A stretch of 64,000 bases of DNA, taken from CAVYGM01 sp963768025 (GTDB taxonomy: Bacteria > Bacteroidota > Bacteroidia > Cytophagales > Spirosomataceae). Positions 20,552-30,751 of the stretch are shown piece after piece (position 1 is the first letter of the stretch; each line of letters begins with the position of its first letter). A program made the position numbers and the translations under genes. Under the pieces are notes generated by a model. That model was given only the letters and a program-made list of their open reading frames with translations. It searched no databases and had not been told where the DNA came from. The stretch lies in NCBI GenBank assembly GCA_963768025.1, contig CAVYGM010000022.1, forward strand, positions 1-64,000, in the 5' to 3' direction.

Positions 20552-21313
20552 GCGATCCAGCAAGGCCACGATTTTGGGCAAAATCTTACTTTTCGGAGCG
20601 GGCTCTACCAGAGATTCGCCAAACTTGTACCAAAGGTCATCGCCCGTATTTACGTATTTGCCGTCCGTTTTTGGTAACCTGTCCAGTGCGTATTCGGCGA
20701 GAAAATCGGCTCGGAAAACGGTTTCCATAACCTCCCGCGTCAGCTCCCAGGGCATTGCCTTTGGCTCATCCTCATTGACCTGTATAGAAAGTAATCGGGT
20801 GGCAAATTCTGCCCTGACCATGAGATTCAACTTATTTCCGTGGTCTATTTCCAGGTAAGTCATTTGAAAAGGCAACTCCTTTTCGGATATTTCATAGATG
20901 GCCTGTAAGAACTCATGCTGAAAATAATCCCACTCCTCGCCGTCTACCGGATACTGACGTTCCGTTTTTCCGGACCCATCCTGAAATTCAACTTCTATGA
21001 AATTTTCATTTTCAGAAATGTCATTTTGTTCGCTCAGTTTTTCAGTATTTAGTCTGGAAATCAATTCGGTATTCCATTCCTGAGGTAGTTTACCTTGCCA
21101 GGAATAGTCATCATCCATGGTAAAGCCTTCATCAAGAATGGATTCTTCATCCAGCTGATCGCGGTCCAGATAGTCCAAAACTAGCTTTGCATCCATCTCA
21201 ACCCCTGTCCAGCCTAATTCGATGGTATAGAAGTAGGCATAGGGGGCCGGAATATTGGCGGCCGTCTGAAATTTAATTTTAGCTGTTGACCAGGCGGGTG
21301 TATTGGTTGTCAT
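20543..21313 (-). CDS. Conserved hypothetical protein, acidic, 256 residues
   Basis: No family recognised. It begins MTTNTPAWSTAKIKFQTAA, has no signal peptide or membrane segment, is rich in Asp/Glu, and appears soluble and cytoplasmic. A central acidic stretch near residues 50-115 (DDDYSW, SENENFIEVEFQDG) is followed by better-ordered sequence (LPFQMTYLEIDHGNKLNLMVRAEFATRLLSI). The start overlaps the stop of the MenE-like gene by 4 bp, so the two are co-translated. The C-terminus overlaps the convergent XRE gene by 9 bp. Confidence 0.7.
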   Translation of the reverse strand: MTTNTPAWSTAKIKFQTAANIPAPYAYFYTIELGWTGVEMDAKLVLDYLDRDQLDEESILDEGFTMDDDYSWQGKLPQEWNTELISRLNTEKLSEQNDISENENFIEVEFQDGSGKTERQYPVDGEEWDYFQHEFLQAIYEISEKELPFQMTYLEIDHGNKLNLMVRAEFATRLLSIQVNEDEPKAMPWELTREVMETVFRADFLAEYALDRLPKTDGKYVNTGDDLWYKFGESLVEPAPKSKILPKIVALLDRLR

Positions 21314-22380
21314 AAGAGGTGGTTAAAATAATCAGTAGAAGTAGCAATTTTATCAAGTTTTGCGGTGGGGGTCAGTTGGAAGCGCGGTACAAAGTAAATC
21401 TCTTTTGGGATGAGGTAGGGGTTCATCTCCTGCTTTAATTTTACTTTTAATTTTTCAAGATCAAAAGCATTAGGGGTACCTTCGACGAATAGCACAAGTT
21501 TTTGGCCAAGGGTATCGTCCAAAACGTACCAGGCAAAAAAATTGATGTCCATATCCAAAGCCGCCGCTGCCAGCACCTGGGCTTCCACCTCATTCAGATG
21601 GATTTTGACCCCTCCCGAAATGATCACAGAATCTGCCCGGCCAAGCCATTGAAAGGTGTGTTCAGAGGTGATTAGAACTAAATCATTGGTTTGGATGGTT
21701 TGAGAATTAGTGACTTCCCCCTGAACATGCAGGCAGCCTCTAGCATCGGCTCCTATTTTTATTCCATCCAAAACGTGGTAGTCTGTTTGGGCAGTTGGCC
21801 CGTTTAGTCGTCGAAGGGCCACGTGGGAAACCGTTTCGGTCATCCCGTAGCTTTGGTACATCGGGGTCGGGCATTTTTGAATTTCTTCCAGCAAGGAGGC
21901 TGACACCGGCGCTCCGCCAATGAGTACCTTGCCGCAGTTTTCCAGTAGGGCGGCCGTCCGGGGATTTTTTAGAATGGTGGCTACCTGCATGGGTACCATC
22001 GCCACAAAATCAAACGAGTCTTGCGCAGTAAAAGCTTCCAGCGGATTGCTACTGGGTTCCACTAGTACCATTTCCCAGTGTAGCTCCAAACTCCTAACCA
22101 GCATCATGGTTCCGGCAATGTACGCTACATTCAAACAGATAAGGGCTCGGGTATTCTCCCCTAAGTCTAAGGCCCTACCTGTCATTTTGGCGGATGCCAC
22201 CAATTGCTTCCTCAACAATGGAATGGGCTGCGGAACACCCGTGGATCCGGAGGTTTTCAGGACAATTTCATCTTTCCCATTCAGCCAATCCCTGGCAAAG
22301 GTATAGGCGGCTAGAAAGTAGGGATGGCCAGGGGGTGGCTCATGCGCAATTTTGGTTTTATTTGTGATCCAGATGGTCAT
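21310..22380 (-). CDS. menE: AMP-binding acyl-CoA ligase, o-succinylbenzoate-CoA ligase (MenE) type
   Basis: 356 residues, short for the adenylate-forming family but typical of Bacteroidota MenE. ATP motif VLKTSGSTGVPQPIPL (P-loop), YQSYGMTETVSHVALRRL (A5-like) and a C-terminal subdomain (IISGGVKIHLNEVEAQVL, then LTPTAKLDKIATS with the conserved Lys). MenE activates o-succinylbenzoate with CoA in menaquinone synthesis. No other men gene is in the window, so the assignment rests on length and motifs; another small acyl-CoA ligase cannot be excluded. Transcription continues into the unknown acidic protein gene. Confidence 0.75.
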   Translation of the reverse strand: MTIWITNKTKIAHEPPPGHPYFLAAYTFARDWLNGKDEIVLKTSGSTGVPQPIPLLRKQLVASAKMTGRALDLGENTRALICLNVAYIAGTMMLVRSLELHWEMVLVEPSSNPLEAFTAQDSFDFVAMVPMQVATILKNPRTAALLENCGKVLIGGAPVSASLLEEIQKCPTPMYQSYGMTETVSHVALRRLNGPTAQTDYHVLDGIKIGADARGCLHVQGEVTNSQTIQTNDLVLITSEHTFQWLGRADSVIISGGVKIHLNEVEAQVLAAAALDMDINFFAWYVLDDTLGQKLVLFVEGTPNAFDLEKLKVKLKQEMNPYLIPKEIYFVPRFQLTPTAKLDKIATSTDYFNHLL

Positions 22381-22484
22381 CGGAGAGATTCAAAACCCAA
22401 AGGTCGGCAAATCGCTTGAATAGGTTGGAATGCTTAAAGAAAAATAGATCGGGTACCAAATTCCTGCCAAGACCAAACAATCCT

Positions 22485-22492
22485 TAATTTTG
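22485..22492 (+). promoter_or_regulatory. Putative -7 box upstream of the DUF2452 gene
   Basis: TAATTTTG matches TAnnTTTG exactly and lies 20 bases before the ATG at 22512. No convincing TTTG lies at the -33 distance. Confidence 0.4.
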
Positions 22493-22511
22493 GCGGGTTA
22501 ATGCCACTGAT

Positions 22512-22958
22512 ATGAAACACAACAGCGAAGACGAAAAAATCGCCCAAAATCCGGGCCTAATGGAATACGCTCATACTGCGGGCGGGGCTATAATCCGCCC
22601 GGAGGATGTAGGCAAAGTAAAAAGCAGGGCGCTCCTGGCCATGCGGCAGCAAACAGACATCCAATTAGCCCAATTGTACCAGCAGATGCAACTATTGGCC
22701 GATCAGGCGCGAATCATCAGGAATCGGGTTGAAATCTCCGAGCGCATCTATACCGCCCACATGAGTTTTGAGCCCTTGATTGGAACCACCTATTACCTTT
22801 ATGAGCGGCCCGACGGGCAGGATGCCCTGTCGCTCATTGGTCCTAGTGAATGGGGACGCCGGCAACCGTTCCGGGCCTTTATTGCGACCGTAAACCTGCT
22901 GGCCGATCACACCTGGGAGGTAGTGTACAGGGCCGAAACAGGAACCGAAAGCACCTGA
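22512..22958 (+). CDS. DUF2452 family protein
   Basis: 148 residues, soluble. The pattern NPGLMEYAHTAGGAIIRPEDVGKVKSRALLAMRQQTDIQL, a central heptad-rich helix (LAQLYQQMQLLADQARIIRNRVEISERIY) and the C-terminal FEPLIGTTYYLYERPDG...LIGPSEWG match the DUF2452 family found across Bacteroidota and some Gammaproteobacteria. No function is established for the family. It is followed by the EVE-domain gene after 65 bp in the same direction. Confidence 0.8.
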   Translation: MKHNSEDEKIAQNPGLMEYAHTAGGAIIRPEDVGKVKSRALLAMRQQTDIQLAQLYQQMQLLADQARIIRNRVEISERIYTAHMSFEPLIGTTYYLYERPDGQDALSLIGPSEWGRRQPFRAFIATVNLLADHTWEVVYRAETGTEST

Positions 22959-23023
22959 CGAAAAATTCCAACTATTCAGAAAATTAGGTTATCATTGCCC
23001 AAAATATTCCCTCAGCCGCAGGT

Positions 23024-23431
23024 ATGAACTACTGGATTGTAAAATCTGAACCATTCAAATATTCGTGGGATCACTTCGTTAAAGATAAGCGCGGAATGTG
23101 GGACGGCGTTCGCAACTACCAGGCCCGCAATAACTTAATGGCCATGGAAGTAGATGACCTGGTGTTATTTTACCATAGCAACGAAGGAAAAGAAATTGTT
23201 GGCCTGGCAACGGTGGTGAAGGGACACTATCCCGACCCCACCACCGAAGATTCCCGGTGGGTGGTGGTAGATCTGGCACCCGTGGAGCGATTTCCCAAAA
23301 CGGTAACCTTAACGCAAATGAAGGGCGATGAGCGCCTTCAGAATCTTGCACTGGTCCGGCATTCCCGGTTGTCCGTCCTTCCCGTTCGTCCCGAAGAATT
23401 TGATATACTAGTCGGTTTAGCACATGATTAA
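23024..23431 (+). CDS. EVE domain protein (thymocyte nuclear protein 1-like)
   Basis: 135 residues, a single EVE/PUA-like domain: MNYWIVKSEPFKYSWDHFV, GMWDGVRNYQARNNL, DDLVLFYHSNEGKEIVGLATVV, DPTTEDSRWVVVDLAPV and LALVRHSRLSVLPV. EVE domains bind modified bases in DNA or RNA (for example 5-methyl- or hydroxymethyl-cytosine). The housekeeping form in bacteria is uncharacterised, though its distribution suggests RNA metabolism. The stop overlaps the start of the next gene (ATGATTAA, 23424-23431), showing translational coupling. Confidence 0.92.
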   Translation: MNYWIVKSEPFKYSWDHFVKDKRGMWDGVRNYQARNNLMAMEVDDLVLFYHSNEGKEIVGLATVVKGHYPDPTTEDSRWVVVDLAPVERFPKTVTLTQMKGDERLQNLALVRHSRLSVLPVRPEEFDILVGLAHD

Positions 23432-25014
23432 CAGCTTAAAATTTTGGAGGGCCTGCAGCCCGCTGGTCTTGCTCGCTTTTTTCTCGTTGGCCTCTTTTGC
23501 TCAGAGAAATTAAAAGGATCGAACTTCCACTTCCTTCTTCCAGCGAAACCTACCACACCGTACCCTTGGGAGAAAAAGGCGCCCTCCTGATTTCGCAGGC
23601 TGGCCGGAGTTCGTACAACGTCCAGCTATTCAATACCGAGCTGGAACGAGTCTGGTCCATAGATGGTACCGTGGAACCAAATCTGGAATATGTAACGTCC
23701 ACTTACGACGGAGGATCCGTATTCATGCTTTTTAGCCGTTTCAGAAGCTCTATTTTCCAGATTGTAAAGGTAAATATCGGGCCCGGTTTTGTCGAAACCT
23801 TTACCATCAATACCCTCGACCGTTTCCAGATCACCGACTTCAAGACCCTCGGCTATTCCCTTTTTATGGCTGGAACCATTCGGGAGGAGCCTATTTTGAT
23901 TTACACCGAGCTTTCGACCCTACAAACGAAGATTTTACCTACCGCTATTAAAGGATCTAATGCCATTCAGTCCATTGAGGTGGACGCCCGCAATCGGCTG
24001 GTTAACGTCAGTTTTGCGGTAAAAAAAGGGAAACAAATTAAGATCGTGGCGCAGTCTTACAATGAAGACGGGCAACTATACGATCAGGTGATGGTGGAGC
24101 CGGAGGATGAGTACTCTTTCCTCAACGGACGGTTGCAGGTGCTTAATGATTCCGTCAAACTTTTGATCGGTACCTACGGCTACCGAAACATGCAAAGCTC
24201 CAGCAATGCCGCCTCCCAGGGGCTATTTATAAGCAAAATTGTGGACCAGGAAGTAGTTTTTACCCGGTACCACAGCTTTACCGACTTCTCAAATTTCTTT
24301 TCGTTCATGAATGACCGGCAGCAGGAAAAGATCGAACGAAGGATTCAAAAGAAAAAGGAGGTAGGCAGTGACCTCAAACTGAATTATCGCCTCTTGGTAC
24401 ATGATATCGTGCAAAATGACGATAAGTTTACTCTGGTTTCGGAGGTATTTTATCCAGAATACAAAAACAACAACAATAACCTACTGGGCATGAACTCCTA
24501 CTACGGAAATCCCTGGCTGTATAGTTCACCGTTTGGCTACGGATTATATAATCCCTGGTTGTGGAATCCCATGTACGGCAACAGGGGTGGGTACAACCAG
24601 CAGGTTTTTGATGGCTTTGTGTACACCCATGCCATTGTGGCTAACTTTGACAAGGATGGCAAAATCTTGTGGGACAATAGCATCAGTTTCGATAATGTCA
24701 AGAGCATGGAGTTGAAAGAAAAAATCAATGTTCAGGTTTCGGACGAAGGCCGCACCCAGCTGGTGTACAGCAACAACGGCGGCATTCGGAGCAAGATCAT
24801 TAGGGGAAGCACCGTAGTGGATGGGGATCGGGTGGTAGAACTACCAACCGGAGTTGAGGGGGATAAGGTAAGAAAAACCTCCACGGACGATATCGAGCAT
24901 TGGTTTGGAAATTATTACTTGGCCTGGGGCGCTCAGCGCATCGTAAATCCAGCCGGTGATATCCAGTCCCGTGGGAGACGAAACGTATTTTACCTCAACA
25001 AAATCAGCTTCTAA
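23424..25014 (+). CDS. Secreted protein of unknown function (frameshift at the signal-peptide junction)
   Basis: The ATG at 23424 overlaps the EVE gene stop and encodes a good signal peptide (MINSLKFWRACSPLVLLAFFSLASFAQ). The frame then closes. The mature part continues one frame over from about 23506 (EIKRIELPLPSSSETYHTVPLG); deleting a single A near 23505 joins them. The restored protein has about 530 residues. It is mostly beta-strand, has repeated YTELST/VSEVFYPE-like strands resembling a propeller, an Asn run followed by a Tyr/Trp/Gly/Pro-rich stretch (SPFGYGLYNPWLWNP) near residue 370, and ends VFYLNKISF. I do not recognise the family. It is likely periplasmic or outer-membrane associated. 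Confidence 0.7.
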
Positions 25015-25016
25015 TT

Positions 25017-25910
25017 TTGCTAGTTCTCACCCCTACCCAGCATACCACCTACGAATTACTCGATTCGGGGAAGTTTGAAAAGCTGGAACGATTTGGAAAA
25101 TACATCCTGTCAAGACCCGAACCACAGGCGGTTTGGGACAAGTCTCTCTCTGAGGACCGTTGGAAGGAACTTGCGGATGCCGTGTTTCGCCGCGACAAAG
25201 GCTCACAAGAGAAGGGGGAATGGATTCTATCGAACAAAATGCCCGAGCGCTGGACGTGGGAATACAAAACCCCGGACCTGAGCCTTACGTCCAAAGTTGC
25301 CCTTTCTTCCTTTAAGCACGTCGGTGTTTTTCCCGAGCAGGCCGTTAATTGGGATTACATTGCCAAACGGCTTTCGAAATGTACCGGTCGAGAAACCTAA
25401 CGTGCTGAATTTGTTTGCCTACACGGGACTGGCCTCGCTAGCCGCCAAAGCTAAGGGGGCGGATGTTACCCACGTAGATTCGGTCAAGCAGGTGATCAGC
25501 TGGTCGCGGGAGAATATGGAACTCAGCGGCCTGGATAACATTCGCTGGGTGGTGGAAGACGCCATGAAATTTGTAAAAAGGGAGGTTCGCCGGGGCAAGA
25601 AGTACAACGGAATTATCCTGGATCCTCCGGCCTACGGTCGCGGGCCTGATGGCGAAAAATGGCTTCTGGAAGAACAAATCAACGAACTGCTGGGGTTATG
25701 CTCGCTTTTGCTGGAAAAGGAAACTACTTTTTTATCATCAATTTGTATTCCCTGGGTTTTTCGGCCATGATTCTGGACAATCTCGTAGTAGCCATTTTGG
25801 CACAGTCGTCCAACTACGAGTCTGGCGAATTGTACCTGGAGGATTCCTTCCATAAGAAACTGCCCTCTGGGGGTATTTTCTCGATTTTCGGATATTTCTG
25901 TGTAAAATAG
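25017..25910 (+). CDS. Class I SAM-dependent methyltransferase, RlmI/RlmK-like (two frameshifts)
   Basis: Three consecutive frames join into about 298 residues. The N-terminal part (FEKLERFGKYILSRPEPQAVWDKSL) is seen in small RlmI-like methyltransferases. SAM motif I is VLNLFAYTGLASLAAKAKGADVTHVD, followed by KQVISWSRENMELSGL and motif IV IILDPPAYGRGPDGEKWLLEEQI. The C-terminus is FIINLYSLGFSAMILDNLV. These features fit a methyltransferase that modifies 23S rRNA or a related RNA at cytosine; the exact target is unknown. Frame changes lie near 25,385 and 25,720. The start is uncertain (TTG 25017 chosen, 2 bases after the previous stop). Confidence 0.8.
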
Positions 25911-25973
25911 GAAGATAATGCTCAATTTTGTGTTTTAGAAAGGGAGCCTTACTTTAACTCCTTTCTGACCAAA

Positions 25974-27177
25974 ATGCCGGAAATACGCAAATTCAAAGTA
26001 GCCTTACTCATCTGCCTAACCATTTTTAGCTTTTCAGAATGGTCGTGTCAGACCGATGCCCGCACCACTTCCCGGATTCCTCCGGTTCCTGCCGAATTCC
26101 AGCAAAAAGGAATGGCAAAAAGACGCGCTGGACGCCCTGACCAACCTGATCAAAAGGAAGGTAGACCTGGACATAAATTATTTCAAACGGGCCAAATTGT
26201 ACTTTGAGCACGAGCGGTATGCCGTCGCTCTCTCTGACATCGACGCTGCCATTGATATCAAGGACAATGTGGGGGAGTACTATTTGCTACGGGCGAAAAG
26301 TCAACCGAGAACTTAATAACCTCGACCTTGCCCAGCAGGATGCGTTACGCGCAGAAGGCCTCCAACAGGATACTCCCGATTTGTATGTGTTGCTGGCGGA
26401 TGTGTTGCAGGAAAAAAAGCAGTACCGTGATGCCCAACGGTACCTTGCCACCTGCCTTCCAAATGGCGCCTTACGAAGGCAATGCCTACTACGTAAGAGG
26501 AATGCTGCAAGCCAAAATGTCCGATACGACGGCCAGCCCTGGAAAGCCTCAAACAAGCCTTAGCCATTAATCCGCGTATGCTCAGGGCTTACAAACAGGT
26601 GAGCTCCATCTATTCACAACTTGGCGATTCCAGGCAAGCTCTCTACTATAATGAGGCCGCTATAAAGCGGTATCCTTCCAGGGCCGAGTTATTTTTGGAT
26701 CAAGGGAAAATTTATCAAAACTCCAATCGATTGGACAGCGCTTTATTTAGCTTCCGAAAGGCAGTCGAGATTGATTCCAGCCTGGTAATGGCCCATTATT
26801 TGATTGGGACAATTTATATGAAATGGAAAAGCTACTCTGGTCTGCCTCTGGCCGCATTTGAGGAAGTATTAAATACAAGAAAGATTTTCCCCTGAAGCTA
26901 GCTTCTTGATCGGGCAGTGCTACGAACGACTCGGGAACGACGACAAAGCAGCCGAATATTATACGCTGGAAAGTCAGTTGCAAGCCGGATGACATGGCCG
27001 TGGCCGCTCGGCTATTCAGCCGAATCCAGAATCGTAAGATGCGAAAATATGATCCGGCGGGTTATTTTCTACAAGCCACAAGGAATCCAAGGTACCTCGA
27101 AAGCGCCTATTCCTCGTACGCTCGATTCGTCGAAGGTGCGCATCACGACCATTGAGCCCCGCAGAAACATAAAATAG
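25974..27177 (+). CDS. TPR-repeat protein, probable exported lipoprotein (several frameshifts)
   Basis: The N-terminus (MPEIRKFKVALLICLTIFSFSEWSCQTD) is a signal sequence ending in Cys; the lipobox is not ideal (EWSC). It is followed by tandem tetratricopeptide repeats such as DINYFKRAKLYFEHERYAVALSDIDAAIDI, PDLYVLLADVLQEKKQYRDAQRYL, AYKQVSSIYSQLGDSRQALYYNEAAIK and ELFLDQGKIYQNSNRLDSALFSFRKAVEI. About 390 residues after joining frames. Breaks lie near 26,105, 26,300, 26,460, 26,540, 26,875 and 26,985. The end is uncertain: one frame stops at 27155, another runs to 27177 (KVRITTIEPRRNIK), which looks more like a genuine tail. It is likely a scaffold; the partner is unknown. Confidence 0.72.
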
Positions 27178-27245
27178 GGACTGACTCTACCATGAAAATG
27201 ATCATCAAATAAGAATAATCAAGTACAATACTTATAATTGATTGC

Positions 27246-29182
27246 ATGAGCGACCAACCAATATAAAAATCACCTTACCTGATGGATACGGTTAGGGAAT
27301 ATCCAAGGGGGTGACTGGCTACCAGATAGCCGCTGGCATTAGCGAAGGACTGGCCCGGAATGTATCTTTCGGCCAAAGTAAACGGCGAGGTGTGGGATGC
27401 CAACCGGCCGATCGAAACGGACGCTAAGGTTACGCTACTGACCTGGAATGATGCGGATGGTAAAGCTACCTTCTGGCATTCTTCGGCCCACTTACTGGCC
27501 GAGGCTTGGAAGCCTTGTATCCGGGTGTGAAATTCGGTACGGGTCCTTCGATTGAAAAAGGGTTTTACTATGATGTTGATCTGGGCGACAATTCGCTTTC
27601 CAACGATGATTTTGCAAGCATCGAAGCAAAAATGCTGGAATTGGCACGTCAGAAAAACGAGTATATCCGAACGCCAATCAGCAAGTCGGATGCGATAGAC
27701 TTCTTTACCCAAAAAGGCGACGAATACAAACTGGAACTGATTGATGGTCTGGAAGATGGACAGATCACCTTATACACGCAGGGGAATTTTACGGATTTGT
27801 GCCGTGGACCGCATATTCCCAATACCGGTATTATCAAAGCCGTAAAGCTTACGAACATTGCCGGTGCTTACTGGCGCAACAAGCAGGAAAATAAAATGCT
27901 GACCCGTATTTACGGGATTACTTTTCCAAAACAAAAAGAACTGGAAGAGTACCTTTTTCAGATGGAAGAAGCCAAAAAACGTGACCACCGTAAACTGGGA
28001 AAAGAACTTGGATTTGTTCGCTTTTTCGGAAAAAGTAGGTCAGGGATTACCACTGTGGCTGCCCAAAGGTGCCATGCTTCGTGAGCGGCTGGAATCGCTT
28101 TTTGCGCAAGGCCCAGTCGAGAGCAGGTTATCTGCCGGTGGTTACGCCGCATATCGGAAGTAAAGAACTGTACGTGACTTCGGGGCACTGGGATAAGTAT
28201 GGCAAGGATTCGTTTCAGCCCATTAAAACCCCAGATCCGGACGAGGAATATATGCTGAAACCGATGAACTGTCCGCATCACTGCGAGATTTATAACACCT
28301 CCCCGCTCCTACAAGGATCTTCCACTGCGTTTCGCTGAATTTGGAACGGTATATCGTTACGAGCAAAGCGGTGAACTGCATGGCTTGACACGCGTACGTG
28401 GGTTTACCCAGGACGATGCGCATATTTTCTGCCGTCCGGATCAGGTGAAGGAAGAATTTATCCGTGTGATTGATCTTGTACTTTATGTTTTCAAATCCCT
28501 CGGTTTCGATGATTACAGCGCACAGATTTCTCTGCGTGATCCCGAAAACAAAAATACATTGGTAAAGACGAAGACTGGGAAAAAGCCGAAAGTGCGATCA
28601 TTGAAGCTTCCGCCGAACGAGGCCTGCAAACCGTAACTGAACTGGGCGAAGCTGCCTTTTATGGCCCGAAACTGGATTTTATGGTGCGTGATGCCTTGGG
28701 ACGAAAATGGCAGCTGGGAACAATTCAGGTGGATTATCAGCTTCCGCAGCGTTTCAGACTGGAATACACTGGCTCTGATAACCAGAAACATCAGTCCGGT
28801 GATGATCCACCGTGCACCCTTCGGTTCGATGGAACGCTTTATTGCGATTCTGATCGAAAACACAGCGGGACAGTTTCCGTTGTGGCTTTCACCGGATCAG
28901 ATTGCGATTCTGCCTATTTCAGAAAAGTATGCCGACTATGCCGATGAAGTTTTTTTTCAATTGCAGGAATGCGGATATCCGAGGGTTTGTGGATCATCGG
29001 GATGAAAAAATTGGCCGTAAAATCCGGGATGCGGAAGTTACCAAGGTTCCGTTCATGCTGATTGTTGGTGAAAAGGAGCAGAATGACCGAAGGGTTATCC
29101 GTCCGCAGAAAAGGCGAAGGTGACTTGGGAAGCATGACAATTGAGGAATTTTCGGCGCTATTTCAAAAAGAAGCAAAAATAA
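27246..29182 (+). CDS. thrS: Threonyl-tRNA synthetase (about ten frameshifts)
   Basis: It charges tRNA-Thr. Joining frames gives the normal architecture of about 645 residues: TGS domain (KITLPDG...YPKGVTGYQIAAGISEGLA), editing domain with HSSAHLLAEA near 27,480 and GNFTDLCRGPHIPNTG near 27,790, class II catalytic core with MLKPMNCPHHCEIY near 28,260 (Zn Cys) and LHGLTRVRGFTQDDAHIFC near 28,400, WQLGTIQVDYQLPQRFRLEY, and the anticodon-binding C-terminus (HRDEKIGRKIRDAEVTKVPFMLIVGEKE). Start ATG 27246 encodes MSDQPI before the TGS strand. Breaks include about 27,265, 27,290, 27,505, 28,010, 28,100, 28,300, 28,570, 28,790 and 29,085. The end is approximate. It heads the thrS-infC-rpmI-rplT order. 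Confidence 0.92.
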
Positions 29183-29299
29183 TTTGGAAGTTTTTAATTT
29201 TTTCTTATTATTCCGTACGAAAGGCACTATTTTAGTGCAACCTCTGTTTCAATTTCTAGATTTTCAACCTTAAAAACAAAATTCACCAAACAAGTATAT

Positions 29300-29876
29300 A
29301 TGGCATTAAGACCCCCAAGTGGACGCGCAGTTTAGAGTACCCGAAGAACCTTACAAAATTAATGAACGCATCACAGCAAAAGAAGTTCGTCTGGTTGGTG
29401 AGAACATTGAACCAGGTGTGTATGATATCAGCAAAGCCCGCGCAATGGCAAAGTCACAAAGCCTTGATCTTGTTGAAATTGCACCTACTGCTGTGCCTCC
29501 GGTTTGTAAAGTAGTAGACTATTCGAAGTTCAAATACGAGCAAAAGAAGAAACAAAAAGAAATAAAAGCAAAAGCTCAGAAAGTTGTCATAAAAGAAATT
29601 CGTTTCGGCCCGAACACCGATGATCACGATTTTGACTTCAAACTAAAACATGCTATCAATTTCCTTAAAGAAGGTTCGAAAGTAAAAGCTTACGTTCACT
29701 TTGTGGGTCGTACGATTGTTTTCAAAGAAAGAGGCGTTAATCTGTTGAATAAATTTTCGGAAGCTTTGTCAGATTATGGTAAAGTTGAAATGGAACCGAA
29801 GCTGGAAGGAAAGCGAATGACCATCATTCTGGCTCCCCTGCCTCCAAGAATAAATAGAATTTTTTATAGGGAATAG
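29300..29876 (+). CDS. infC: Translation initiation factor IF-3 (frameshifts near both ends)
   Basis: About 190 residues. It binds 30S subunits and monitors start-codon pairing. Conserved core: EEPYKINERITAKEVRLVGENIEPGVYDISKARAMA, LDLVEIAPTAVPPVCKVVDYSKFKYEQKKKQKE, EIRFGPNTDDHDFDFKLKHAINFL and YGKVEMEPKLEGKRMTIILAPLPP. An ATG at 29300 (MALRPPSGR) lies in another frame from the core and is joined near 29,325; it is preferred to the ATG at 29319. The apparent tail RINRIFYRE is probably an artefact of a missing A near 29,850, after which a stop (about 29857) gives a PPRNK ending. Codon use is AT-rich, as for a highly expressed gene. Confidence 0.94.
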
Positions 29877-29911
29877 TCTATCTCCACGCAAATCAGGGGT
29901 GATATCGGACT

Positions 29912-29941
29912 TTTGTTTTATATCAATTTCTGGTAATTTTG
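29912..29941 (+). promoter_or_regulatory. Internal promoter for rpmI-rplT
   Basis: TTTG at 29912-29915, an 18-base spacer and TAATTTTG at 29934-29941. This is a near-perfect Bacteroidota -33/-7 pair, located between infC and rpmI, so the ribosomal proteins can be expressed apart from thrS-infC. The predicted leader is about 40 bases. Confidence 0.65.
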
Positions 29942-29984
29942 CGGGCTGTTTTAAATTTATTTCACTTTATTAATTATTGGTATC

Positions 29985-30183
29985 ATGCCTAAAATGAAAA
30001 CAAATTCTGGTGCCAAAAAGCGTTTTACGCTTACTGGTACTGGAAAAATCAAGCGGAAGCACGCTTTTCACAGCCACATCCTGACCAAGAAATCAAACAA
30101 GCGTAAGCGCGGATTGGTTAAGACTGGTCTTATGGATGAGTCTAACCACAAGACGTATTGTCTACCTGCTGGCGATGAAGTAA
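29985..30183 (+). CDS. rpmI: 50S ribosomal protein L35 (frameshift near the C-terminus)
   Basis: MPKMKTNSGAKKRFTLTGTGKIKRKHAFHSHILTKKS is the invariant L35 start, and the protein is very basic. The literal frame ends in TYCLPAGDEVIRSPN at 30200, unlike L35. Shifting by one base near 30,151 gives RIVYLLAMK and a TAA at 30181-30183, which restores the usual 65-residue length and a family-like hydrophobic end. L35 binds 23S rRNA. The order infC-rpmI-rplT is the standard bacterial one. Confidence 0.95.
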
Positions 30184-30278
30184 TTCGAAGCCCTAATTAA
30201 TTTTTGGTTTTTTTTTCAACCCGATAGCCGGCATTAAAGTCTTACATGCAGGCACCGACCATCAAAAACAATAATATT

Positions 30279-30623
30279 ATGCCACGTTCAGTAAATCACG
30301 TTGCGTCACGTGCAAGACGTAAAAAAGTGATGAAGATGGCGAAAGGTTACTTTGGCCGTCGTAAAAATGTATGGACCGTAGCCAAGAACGCCGTTGAGAA
30401 GGCAATTGGGTATGCTTACAAAGGTCGTAAACAAAAGAAACGTAACTTCCGCGCATTGTGGATCCAGCGTATCAACGCCGGAGCTCGTCAACACGGACTA
30501 TCATATTCTGCTTTTATGGGTAAGCTTCATGCAAGAGGCATTGAGCTCAACCGAAAAGTACTTGCCGACTTGGCCATGAATCATCCGGAAGCATTTAAAG
30601 CAATCGTTGATAAGGTAAAATAA
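30279..30623 (+). CDS. rplT: 50S ribosomal protein L20
   Basis: 114 residues from ATG 30279 (MPRSVNHVASRARRKKVMKMAKGYFGRRKNVWTVAKNAVEKA). The upstream in-frame extension from 30246 is not family-like. L20 is an early assembly protein of the 50S subunit and in E. coli autoregulates this operon; no comparable mRNA structure is obvious here. The frame is intact, one of the few clean genes in this patch. A terminator follows directly. Confidence 0.97.
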   Translation: MPRSVNHVASRARRKKVMKMAKGYFGRRKNVWTVAKNAVEKAIGYAYKGRKQKKRNFRALWIQRINAGARQHGLSYSAFMGKLHARGIELNRKVLADLAMNHPEAFKAIVDKVK

Positions 30624-30629
30624 AACAGC

Positions 30630-30657
30630 AACCCTCACCTCGGCGGGGGTTTTTTAT
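30630..30657 (+). terminator. Intrinsic terminator after rplT
   Basis: AACCCTC pairs with GGGGGTT (one G-U) around a loop of 8 bases, followed by a run of T. It begins 7 bases past the rplT stop. Confidence 0.8.
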
Positions 30658-30751
30658 TTGCCCCTCTCCAAATTCCAACTCGTTACTTTTTTGCTACCTT
30701 GTAGTCCCAAGTGGGATAAACAGATGTAAACCTTCAACCTTCAAACCTACC